Origin: CAZGXQ01 sp964530195
GTDB lineage: Bacteria > Patescibacteriota > Minisyncoccia > Minisyncoccales > GBS-2
Direction: 5' to 3'
Length of the DNA: 6,404 nucleotides
Assembly: GCA_964530195.1 (NCBI GenBank)
Contig: CAZGXQ010000006.1
Coordinates: 1-6,404 of the forward strand
Shown here: piece by piece, positions 1 through 5,908 of the stretch
Layout: each line of letters opens with the position of its first letter
Numbering within the stretch: position 1 is the stretch's first letter
Position numbers and translations under genes: made by a program
The notes under the pieces: generated by a model
The model's database searches: none
What the model was told of the DNA's origin: nothing
The model's input: the letters and a program-made list of their open reading frames with translations, nothing else

Positions 1-1226
1 CTCTTTTTGGTGAAGTTGAAATTTCTGGATCAAAAAATGAAGCTGGACCAATTTTGGCTGGAACTATTTTAGCAAAAGGATATTGCGAAATTGATAATTT
101 ACCAAAAATTACAGACATTTTAGATCAGATTGAAATTTTAAAAAAAATGGGGGCAAAGGTTGAGTGGATTGGTGAAAGAAAAGTTAAAATCTCAACTGAA
201 AACATTAATCCAGAAAAAATTCCTTTTGACCTTTTTGAAAAAATGAGAATTTCGGTTTTATTTTTTGGACCGCTTTTGACAAGGTTTTCAAAAATTAAAG
301 TTCCAAGACCTGGAGGAGATAGAATAGGTTTGAGACCAATTTCTACTCATTTGGAAGCTTTTGAGGAATTGGGAATAAAAGTAAGTCAAAAAAATGATTT
401 TTATATTTTAGAAGCTCCCAAAAAAATTAAAAAAAGAAAAATAGTTTTGAAAGAGTTTTCAGTTACTGCAACTGAAAATTTAATGCTTTATTTTGCAAAA
501 AAAGAAGGGAAATTCAAAATTGAAACAGCAGCTGCTGAACCCCATGTTCAAAATTTGGGAAAATTTTTAGAAAAAATGGGAGCAAAAATTGAGGGGCTGG
601 GAACGCATTCTTTGGTAATTGAAGGGAAAAAGGAACTCTTGGGAACTGAGTTTTCAATCTCTCCAGACCCAATTGAAACTGGAACTTTTTTAATTGCCCT
701 TGCTATCACTCAGGGAGAAGGATTAATTAAAACAAAAGATTTTGAAAGCTTAACTTTCTTTTTAGAAAAAATGAAAGAAATTGGAGTGAAATTTAAATTA
801 GAAAAAGATGGAATTTTGGTAAAAAAGAGTAAAAATTTTAAAGCTACTAAAATTCAAACTCTCCCCCATCCTGGATTTCCAACTGATTTGCAACCTCAAA
901 CTTGTGTTTTACTAACTCAAGCTAAAGGAAAAAGTTTGATCCATGAAACTCTTTATGAAAACAGATTTCAGCACTTACATGAGTTAAGAAAAATGGGAGC
1001 TGATATTGAAATTACAGATCCTCATCGAGCTTTAATTTTTGGAAAAACTCCTTTGTTTGGAACGAAAGTGAATAGTTCAGATATTAGATCTGGGGCTTCT
1101 TTGGTTTTGGCAGGATTGATCGCAAAAGGACAAACAATTGTTGAAAACATTTCTCAAATTGACCGGGGTTACGAAAAATTAGAGGAAAAATTGAAAAAAC
1201 TGGGAGCTAAAATTGAGAGAGTTTAA
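1..1226 (+). CDS. murA: UDP-N-acetylglucosamine 1-carboxyvinyltransferase (MurA), 5'-truncated by window edge
   Basis: MurA transfers enolpyruvate from PEP to UDP-GlcNAc in the cytoplasm, the first committed step of peptidoglycan synthesis. The frame is open from position 3 to the TAA at 1224-1226 and begins inside the conserved N-terminal block (GEVEISGSKNEAGPIL), so only a few residues are missing; the TTG at 54 is internal. The substrate-binding Lys-Asn pair of SGxKN is present. The active-site loop reads PGGDRIGLRP: the usual Cys (E. coli C115) is Asp, encoded at 318-320, a change known to give natural fosfomycin resistance. The catalytic Asp of PHPGFPTDLQPQ (codon 885-887, equivalent to E. 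coli D305) and the Arg of DIRSGASLVLAG are kept. Six recurrences of a KKMGAKVE-like strand-turn mark the sixfold inverse alpha/beta barrel repeats. The 3' end overlaps the convergent oxidoreductase beta gene by 20 bases. No terminator with a clean U-tract follows. Identification is very secure. Confidence 0.97.
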   Translation, partial: LFGEVEISGSKNEAGPILAGTILAKGYCEIDNLPKITDILDQIEILKKMGAKVEWIGERKVKISTENINPEKIPFDLFEKMRISVLFFGPLLTRFSKIKVPRPGGDRIGLRPISTHLEAFEELGIKVSQKNDFYILEAPKKIKKRKIVLKEFSVTATENLMLYFAKKEGKFKIETAAAEPHVQNLGKFLEKMGAKIEGLGTHSLVIEGKKELLGTEFSISPDPIETGTFLIALAITQGEGLIKTKDFESLTFFLEKMKEIGVKFKLEKDGILVKKSKNFKATKIQTLPHPGFPTDLQPQTCVLLTQAKGKSLIHETLYENRFQHLHELRKMGADIEITDPHRALIFGKTPLFGTKVNSSDIRSGASLVLAGLIAKGQTIVENISQIDRGYEKLEEKLKKLGAKIERV

Positions 1227-2001
1227 AAAATTCTTTTTCAAAAGTTGGCTTTTTTACTTTATAAAAAATTCCAATTGGAATTTTACCATCATTTTTATAA
1301 TCCCACTCTTTAATCTTTTCTAGTGCCTTTTCTTTTGATTCCAAATCTTGATTTTCAAGTACATAAACTCTTTCTTTAAAAAAGCTTGTTTGATCAAAAA
1401 ATGTAATGCAAGGTTGCAAAATCTCCAAAAAAGCAAAACCTTCGTGTAAAATTGCTTCTTTGATCATCTTTTTTAAATGCTCAAAATTTCCAGTAAAAGT
1501 TCTTGCTACAAAAGTTGCGCCTGCTGAAAAAACAAGCTCTAAAGGATTGAAAGGTTCTTCAATAGATCCTTTTGGAGTGGAACTGCCTTTAAATCCTTTT
1601 GGAGAAGTTGCGGTAAATTGAGAAACAGTTAAAGCAAAATTTCTGTTGTCGTGAACAAAAACTTTAATATCTGAATTTCTTTTTGCAGCAAAAATTAAAT
1701 GCTCAATTCCTTCACTGTAACAATCTCCATCTCCGACAAAGCAAATCACTTTTAATTTTGGATTGGCTAATTTTATTCCCTGAGCAGTAGCAATTGCCCT
1801 TCCATGTAAAGCATAAAAACTATTTAAATTCAAATAATCAAAAATTTTTCCATGGCATCCAATTCCAGTTAAAAAAACAATTTCTTTTTTATTTTGTCCT
1901 TCTTTTTCAAGCTCAAAAACAACATCTTGAAAAGCTTTCAAAATCAAAAAGTTTGAACATCCAGGACACCAGGTAATTTTTGCGCTTGTTTGGTATTTCA
2001 T
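1207..2001 (-). CDS. 2-oxoacid:acceptor (ferredoxin) oxidoreductase, beta subunit
   Basis: This is the thiamine-diphosphate-binding catalytic subunit of a 2-oxoacid:ferredoxin oxidoreductase, which oxidatively decarboxylates a 2-oxoacid to an acyl-CoA and passes electrons through [4Fe-4S] to ferredoxin. At 264 aa it has the normal length for a separate beta subunit. The four cluster-ligand cysteines are C12 and C15 (WCPGC), C49 (GIGCHG) and C198 (LQPC). The TPP/Mg motif is GDGD (90-93) continuing to VHDNRNFALT (116-125), and LHGRAIATAQGIKLANP (65-81) is also typical. The stretch SQFTATSPKG departs from the common GGQxSPTTP, so substrate (pyruvate, 2-oxoglutarate or branched-chain acid) cannot be assigned. 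Its ATG overlaps the TGA of the gamma-alpha gene (ATGA) and has no SD sequence, implying translational coupling. The stop TAG lies inside the 3' end of murA on the other strand. Confidence 0.94.
   Translation of the reverse strand: MKYQTSAKITWCPGCSNFLILKAFQDVVFELEKEGQNKKEIVFLTGIGCHGKIFDYLNLNSFYALHGRAIATAQGIKLANPKLKVICFVGDGDCYSEGIEHLIFAAKRNSDIKVFVHDNRNFALTVSQFTATSPKGFKGSSTPKGSIEEPFNPLELVFSAGATFVARTFTGNFEHLKKMIKEAILHEGFAFLEILQPCITFFDQTSFFKERVYVLENQDLESKEKALEKIKEWDYKNDGKIPIGIFYKVKKPTFEKEFFKLSQF
1265..1284. repeat. 20-base perfect palindrome near the convergent gene ends
   Basis: AAAATTCCAATTGGAATTTT is a perfect inverted repeat that can form an 8-bp stem with a 4-base loop on either strand. It lies 38 bases beyond the murA stop and inside the 3' part of the oxidoreductase beta gene (encoding the K-I-P-I-G-I-F region). 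No uninterrupted U-tract follows immediately on the plus strand, so it is at best a weak terminator or RNA 3'-end stabiliser for murA. It may be a by-product of AT-rich coding sequence. Confidence 0.4.
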
Positions 2002-3644
2002 AGTTTTTTGAATTTTTCTTTTAGTTCATCCACAAAAAATGGTCTTCCAGTATATTTTAAAATTGACTGAGCCAAAATTCCAAATTTTTTCAAATAGTTT
2101 GCAAGCTGTCCAGTTGAATTCATTTCCAAAGTGAAAATTTTTTTAACTCCTTTTAATTCTTTTTTTACACTTTTTTCTGGAAAAGGCTGCAAAATCCAGG
2201 GAAAAATTACTTTAAAATTAAATTCTTTTGCTAGTTCAATAGCACTGCCCTTGCAAACTCCAAGCGGAAAGATTGCCACTTTTGCTGATTTTTTTCCAAA
2301 AACCTCAATGCCTCCTAATTTTTCTACTTCTTTTTCCATTTGCTCAAATTTTCTTTTTCTTTTTTCTTGCATTTTTTGAGCTATTATTTCATTATCTGTT
2401 GTAATTCCTGATTCATCATGTTCATAAGAGTTTGCCTTAACAATAAAATCAGATCCTGGAAAAGCCAAGGGCGAAATTCCATCTTTTGTTATTTTGTATC
2501 TTTGATAGTTTTTTCCAGCAAACAGTTTTGGCTTTTTAATTTTTAGTTTTTTTAAAATTTTTGAATCAACAGAAAAAGTGTTTTCCGAAACATCTTTATC
2601 CAAAAGCAAAATAACTGGAGTTTGATATTGCCATGCCAAATTTAAGCCCAAATTTCCCAAAAATAGAGCATCTTTTGCATTTCCTGCTTGCAAAACAAAT
2701 TTCACAATATCTCCATGTCCTGCTCCCAAAACAAAATTTAAATCAGCTTGCAAGTTATAAGTTGGCATTCCAGTAGAGGGTCCTGCTCTTTGGGATTCAA
2801 CAATTAAAATTGGAGTTTCAGTTTGGCAAGCTAAACTCAAAGCTTCAACCATTAAAGCAAAACCTCCACCAGAAGTACCAATTGCTGATCTTTTTCCAGC
2901 AAAAGCAGAACCAATTGCCATATTAATTGCTGCAATTTCACTTTCTGGCTGAAAAGTTTTAACTTTCAATTCATCTTCTTTTTGAGCTAAAAAATTTAAA
3001 ATTGAAGTTGAGGGGGTCATTGGATAAGCAAAATAAAGCTCAAGCCCTGCCCTTGCCATTCCCAAAGCACAAGCTTCATTTCCTGTTAAAAGAAGAAAAC
3101 TTGTCAGAGGTCTGACCTCTGCCACTTTAGTTTGAGATTCTAAAGATTGATAAACTCTTTTTGCAATTTTTAAGTTAAGATCAATTCCCTTTTTAATTTT
3201 TTCTTTTAAAACGTTTTCTAAAATTTCAAATGGAATTCCAAAGCACCTGACTAAAGCTGAAATAAAAACTGTATTTACCATCTGAGGAATTCCGCCTTCT
3301 TCTTTGACAATTTTGTCTGCAAAAATTCCAACTCCTTTTCTGTGCTCTATTCTATCTGCATTAAAAATTAAAAAGCCTTCTCTTTTTAGCCTTTTTTGAT
3401 GCAAAGAAATTGTATTTTTGTCCAAAGCAATTAAAACATCAATTTCTTTTTTTCTTGCTTCTCTTTTTTCGGTGGCTACTCTAATTTCAGAAAAATTGTG
3501 CCCTCCTCTAATTAAAGACTGGTAGTCCTCATAAACATAAACAAAATACCCAAGTTTGTTGAATAAATTAGCAATCAAATTTCCAGCTAATCTGGTTCCT
3601 TGACCTGCTTCCCCGCCAATTAAAATTGAAAAATCTTTTTCCAT
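1998..3644 (-). CDS. 2-oxoacid:acceptor oxidoreductase, fused gamma-alpha subunit
   Basis: This protein pairs with the beta subunit encoded just downstream to form a CoA-dependent 2-oxoacid:ferredoxin oxidoreductase. Residues 1 to about 175 are the gamma domain, with the glycine-rich GGEAGQGTRLAG (10-21) and QSLIRGGHNF (42-51). From about residue 185 the alpha domain follows: LTGNEACALG (186-195), the TPP/substrate loop YPMTPST (207-213), QPESEIAA (232-239), SQRAGPSTGMPT (284-295), YEHDESG (407-413) and, near the end, YTGRPFFVDE (531-540). The length, 548 aa, fits the gamma-alpha fusion type. The ATG is the first start after an in-frame TAA at 3663-3665 and has no SD; with the predicted promoter the leader would be only about 8 bases. 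No delta (ferredoxin-like) subunit is present, so the electron acceptor must be encoded elsewhere. The exact 2-oxoacid cannot be told from sequence alone. Confidence 0.94.
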   Translation of the reverse strand: MEKDFSILIGGEAGQGTRLAGNLIANLFNKLGYFVYVYEDYQSLIRGGHNFSEIRVATEKREARKKEIDVLIALDKNTISLHQKRLKREGFLIFNADRIEHRKGVGIFADKIVKEEGGIPQMVNTVFISALVRCFGIPFEILENVLKEKIKKGIDLNLKIAKRVYQSLESQTKVAEVRPLTSFLLLTGNEACALGMARAGLELYFAYPMTPSTSILNFLAQKEDELKVKTFQPESEIAAINMAIGSAFAGKRSAIGTSGGGFALMVEALSLACQTETPILIVESQRAGPSTGMPTYNLQADLNFVLGAGHGDIVKFVLQAGNAKDALFLGNLGLNLAWQYQTPVILLLDKDVSENTFSVDSKILKKLKIKKPKLFAGKNYQRYKITKDGISPLAFPGSDFIVKANSYEHDESGITTDNEIIAQKMQEKRKRKFEQMEKEVEKLGGIEVFGKKSAKVAIFPLGVCKGSAIELAKEFNFKVIFPWILQPFPEKSVKKELKGVKKIFTLEMNSTGQLANYLKKFGILAQSILKYTGRPFFVDELKEKFKKL

Positions 3645-3659
3645 AAAGCTAATAAAAAT

Positions 3660-3689
3660 AGTTTAGCACAAAAAATAAAAACTTGACAA
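3660..3689 (-). promoter_or_regulatory. Predicted sigma70-type promoter for the oxidoreductase operon
   Basis: On the minus strand TTGTCA (3684-3689, 5/6 to consensus) is followed after 18 bases by TAAACT (3660-3665, 4/6). An extended -10 TG sits one base upstream of the latter (TGCTAAACT). Transcription would start near 3653, leaving a leader of about 8 bases. The -35 box shares its bases with the plus-strand -35 box. This is prediction from sequence only. Confidence 0.55.
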
Positions 3690-3711
3690 GGTTTAAAATT
3701 GAGAATATCCT
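3683..3711 (+). promoter_or_regulatory. Predicted sigma70-type promoter for the 162-aa/33-aa unit
   Basis: A perfect TTGACA (3683-3688) is followed after exactly 17 bases by TATCCT (3706-3711, 4/6). The start would fall near 3718, inside the ribosome-binding stretch, giving a leader of about 14 bases. An alternative -10, TAAAAT at 3694-3699 (5/6), would start near 3706 and include the whole SD, but it has no good -35 at standard spacing. Either way a plus-strand promoter in this gap is well supported. Confidence 0.65.
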
Positions 3712-3726
3712 TAAGGAGGGGGTGAT
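3712..3726 (+). promoter_or_regulatory. Unusually long Shine-Dalgarno sequence for the 162-aa gene
   Basis: TAAGGAGGGGGTGAT can pair with the 16S anti-SD end in two registers: TAAGGAGG (3712-3719), or AGGGGGTGAT (3717-3726), which matches AGGAGGTGAT at 9 of 10 positions and leaves 9 bases to the ATG. An in-frame TGA at 3723-3725 rules out any earlier start. No other large gene in the window whose start is visible has a recognisable SD. Confidence 0.8.
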
Positions 3727-3731
3727 ATCAA

Positions 3732-4220
3732 ATGCAGAGCACCTTAAAAAGGGACCCTGAAACTTGGGAGACGCTGGACGGTGCTAGTAACCATCGTAAG
3801 TTTTTGCTCAAAATTAGAGATAAGGCAGGAGCTGAAAAAGGTAAAAGAAAAAAGCCTATACCCTATATCAATGTCGATGACTTCCTCGCTCGCGCTCCAT
3901 CTGCTCACAAGGAAGTAGTAAGGCTTTTGCTCGCCGCAATGTTTCGAAACAAACGCGATCATAACTTGTGGTTTGTAGTTGAGAAGGGAAACCTCAAACT
4001 CCGGGCCGGTCTTTACGATGGAATCAAAGATAAAGTCCGTGCCCCTGTTCCTGACAACATTACAGAAAGTTATGCTGAGTTGCCTTTATATCTTGAATTT
4101 GTTGAAAATGAAAAAATCAAAAACATCTTCTTCATTAAGATTCAAGACGGCACTCTTTATCTCTTAAAAGGGGAAGAACAAAGTTTTAACGAGGCTCTGC
4201 GGGCTTTAGGGATAAGTTAG
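3732..4220 (+). CDS. Hypothetical protein, 162 aa, unrecognised family
   Basis: I do not recognise this protein. It appears soluble, with no signal peptide or membrane segment. The N-terminal third is basic (a KGKRKKP stretch around residues 37-43); the middle has a predicted helix with the sequence HKEVVRLLLAAMF and then LWFVVEKGNLKLRAGLYDG, which looks like beta strands. The C-terminal part (YLEFVENEKIKNIFFIKI, then GTLYLLKG) again looks like strands and ends in a helix (FNEALRALGI). The start is fixed by an in-frame stop at 3723 and a strong SD. By hand count the gene is about 42% GC, well above the surrounding genes, and it uses CTC, CGC and GCC codons they rarely use, suggesting transfer or unusual expression demands. 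It has its own promoter, and its stop codon overlaps the SD of the 33-aa gene. A real gene is near certain; its function is unknown. Confidence 0.85.
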   Translation: MQSTLKRDPETWETLDGASNHRKFLLKIRDKAGAEKGKRKKPIPYINVDDFLARAPSAHKEVVRLLLAAMFRNKRDHNLWFVVEKGNLKLRAGLYDGIKDKVRAPVPDNITESYAELPLYLEFVENEKIKNIFFIKIQDGTLYLLKGEEQSFNEALRALGIS

Positions 4221-4227
4221 GAGGTGA
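4219..4227 (+). promoter_or_regulatory. Near-perfect Shine-Dalgarno for the 33-aa gene
   Basis: AGGAGGTGA is a nine-base match to the complement of the 16S 3' end, with 5 bases between AGGAGG and the ATG at 4230. It begins inside the TAG stop of the preceding gene, so ribosomes finishing that gene could reinitiate here. This is the main reason to believe the short downstream frame is translated. Confidence 0.8.
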
Positions 4228-4229
4228 AA

Positions 4230-4331
4230 ATGAAAACAAAAAATAGCGTCCAGCGTCTGAGGAAAAAACGAAAACGGAAGGCCCTCCATTCAAAAAAGCT
4301 CTTTCGCTGGGGAGGGCCTTTTTATTTATAG
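4230..4331 (+). CDS. 33-aa strongly basic small protein with an intrinsic terminator inside its frame
   Basis: This short frame starts with ATG five bases after AGGAGG and ends at TAG 4329-4331. The peptide has 13 Lys/Arg (8 K, 5 R) and no acidic residue; the core is SVQRLRKKRKRKALHSKKL (6-24), followed by a more hydrophobic tail, FRWGGPFYL. Such composition implies RNA or ribosome contact. There is loose resemblance to tiny basic ribosome-associated peptides of the AURKAIP1/COX24 type, but I cannot establish homology. The last 17 or so codons form the stem and U-tract of a strong terminator, and transcripts released there would stop at or just before the stop codon, giving a nonstop message. 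The frame could also be a leader-like peptide or a fortuitous extension; the excellent SD favours real translation. Confidence 0.6.
   Translation: MKTKNSVQRLRKKRKRKALHSKKLFRWGGPFYL
4278..4327 (+). terminator. Strong rho-independent terminator
   Basis: AAGGCCCTCC (4278-4287) pairs perfectly with GGAGGGCCTT (4311-4320) across a 23-base loop, and is followed by TTTTTATTT (4319-4327). It ends the plus-strand unit. The A-rich 5' flank gives a broken T-tract on the other strand (CCGTTTTCGTTTTTT), so it may also work, less efficiently, for the minus-strand gene that ends at 4354. RNA release would be expected around 4325-4328, at or just before the stop codon of the 33-aa frame. Confidence 0.9.
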
Positions 4332-4353
4332 GAAATTCAAAAAAGGTATAATT

Positions 4354-5832
4354 TTAAGCGGTGGTTTTATTTATATTAGCAATTAATTCATTTCTTAATT
4401 TCAGCCCTTTATCCGTAAGTTGATAATTTTTATCACAAAAACCCCTTTTTCTTAGTAATGCTTTTATCCAATTAGTCGATTTATGGTTTTCTATTAAAAA
4501 TTTAACTGCTCCAACTGCTTTTAACCTTTCAAAAAAAGCTTTTCTCCGTTTAGGATAAAGAATAAAAATTTTATCTTTTAGATAAGAGAAATTTCTTAAA
4601 ATCTCTAAAGCGCCAATCCTTAGACCACGTTTATTTTTATCTTCTCTCAGAGTTTTAAATTTTATTTCTGCTACCCGAAGAATATTTTCCAAAATAGGAA
4701 TATCATTTTTGTTGGCCCAAATTGTAATATGCCCTCGTCTTTTAGAGGGTGCACATCCATCTCCTTCCATTACCCCGCAAATGAAATCAATAGCTAATTT
4801 TTTATTTCTTTTTGTTAAAATTATTTCAATTAAGATTTTAAGGAGTTCATTATATACATCTAATAAAATTTGCCTTCCCTCTCGGATTATTAAAGTTCCG
4901 TGTTCATTCCATTTAAAAGATGATTTGCCAGTCGGTTTTCTTATTCTAAATTTATTTACTTTTATACCAACTCTTCTTTCCCATATTTTAGCCAATTTCC
5001 TTTTAATTTCTTTGGGAGTATCTCCTTTGACATTTGTATAAGAAATCGTAAATTCGGGTTTTGAATCTTTAATTAGAAAATTATGCATTTTCAAATAATA
5101 TTTTGCCTGTTCGAAAGTAGAAGCGCACATTGCCCAACTGTTTCCCTTTTTGGTTCCATCAGCAAAATAAGCTCCTAAATAAAATGCAAGATCAGAATAT
5201 TGAAAATTCGGATTAATAACTGCTGGAATTTTATGTCCAAAAACAACTACTGCGTTTTCGCTAACCCAACCATAATGCATACTCCTCAATAATTGCGCAC
5301 TCAAAGGAGTTAATACTTTTGTATGAGCAGTGTGTCGGGGTTTTTTCTCAATTCTAAATAAAAGTGTCTTATTTTGAAATCTTCTATCGAAAAAACAATA
5401 ATATTCTATGCTTCTATTTTTCTTTTTTCTTATAGAGATTTTTGAAAATTTTTCTTGCACAATTTTATTTCCCTCAATTGCTTTTATTAAAACAATCTCG
5501 TTATCCTTAAATTTTTGCTTTTCAGCAATATCTTTTGGGAGATATATTCTGCCATCTGAACTTACTTTTGCAGAAAATCCGTCCACTCGTTTCATTTGAA
5601 TTAAAACTTCCTTCCCTAATAAACCATTTTCTTTCACAATGCGTTTGGGAATATAAACCCCTAATCGATGAGAATAGAATATTATTTTAGTAAAAAAATA
5701 AATATTATTTGATAATTCAACCCGCACCCAATCATCTAAATTAAAGAAGTTCACTTTCTCTTTCGGGATACAGAAAAAACCAGTGCCCTTTTTATTACCT
5801 TTTCTAATGCGGGAAATAAATTGAACTCTCAT
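4354..5832 (-). CDS. Free-standing LAGLIDADG endonuclease-family protein with N-terminal AbrB-like repeats
   Basis: This 492-aa protein carries two LAGLIDADG motifs, YLGAYFADGTKKG (218-230) and FICGVMEGDG (350-359). Both keep the metal-binding aspartate (D225, D358), as in single-chain homing endonucleases and unlike the degenerate WhiA regulators. Ahead of them are up to three tandem segments resembling SpoVT/AbrB swapped-hairpin DNA-binding units, each with an IPK/LPK core: about 18-50 (CIPKEKV), 56-90 (YIPKRIV) and 91-126 (GRIYLPKDI). The third is the clearest. The C-terminal 45 or so residues (YQLTDKGLKLRNEL) look like a winged helix. No intein splice-site motifs are seen and there is no interrupted host gene. 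The ATG is the first start after an in-frame stop at 5842-5844, with no SD. It lies 76 bases after glmS on the same strand, with no clear promoter or terminator between, so it may be co-transcribed. It could be a mobile nuclease or a domesticated DNA-binding protein. Confidence 0.85.
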   Translation of the reverse strand: MRVQFISRIRKGNKKGTGFFCIPKEKVNFFNLDDWVRVELSNNIYFFTKIIFYSHRLGVYIPKRIVKENGLLGKEVLIQMKRVDGFSAKVSSDGRIYLPKDIAEKQKFKDNEIVLIKAIEGNKIVQEKFSKISIRKKKNRSIEYYCFFDRRFQNKTLLFRIEKKPRHTAHTKVLTPLSAQLLRSMHYGWVSENAVVVFGHKIPAVINPNFQYSDLAFYLGAYFADGTKKGNSWAMCASTFEQAKYYLKMHNFLIKDSKPEFTISYTNVKGDTPKEIKRKLAKIWERRVGIKVNKFRIRKPTGKSSFKWNEHGTLIIREGRQILLDVYNELLKILIEIILTKRNKKLAIDFICGVMEGDGCAPSKRRGHITIWANKNDIPILENILRVAEIKFKTLREDKNKRGLRIGALEILRNFSYLKDKIFILYPKRRKAFFERLKAVGAVKFLIENHKSTNWIKALLRKRGFCDKNYQLTDKGLKLRNELIANINKTTA

Positions 5833-5908
5833 AGTTATTTGTTAATTAAAAATCGGGATAAAACCTCAAGAGATATTTATTAATCTTTCAAAACAATTTT
5901 AATATTCA

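Noticed and set aside
54..56. TTG at 54 as the murA start
   Set aside because: The frame continues upstream to the window edge and encodes the conserved MurA N-terminal block, so this TTG is an internal leucine codon.
1406..2379. Plus-strand open frames at 1406-1621, 1794-1976 and 2131-2379
   Set aside because: They lie antisense to the well-identified oxidoreductase genes, have no SD and show no recognisable protein character.
3744..3962. Minus-strand 72-aa open frame opposite the 162-aa gene
   Set aside because: It lacks an SD and promoter, whereas the plus-strand frame here has a strong promoter, SD and fixed start.
3979..4167. Plus-strand 62-aa frame overlapping the 162-aa gene
   Set aside because: It is out of frame inside a better-supported gene and has no SD of its own.
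4347..4352. Perfect TATAAT on the plus strand just before the LAGLIDADG stop
   Set aside because: No -35-like hexamer lies 16-18 bases upstream and it points antisense into the LAGLIDADG gene; such hexamers are common by chance in AT-rich DNA.
4709..5599. Plus-strand open frames at 4709-5041 and 5408-5599
   Set aside because: They are antisense to the LAGLIDADG gene, and their composition is what an AT-rich reverse strand produces.
4354..5832. Intein or group I intron carrying the LAGLIDADG protein
   Set aside because: No splice-junction residues or split host protein surround it, and both flanking coding sequences end normally; it reads as a free-standing gene.
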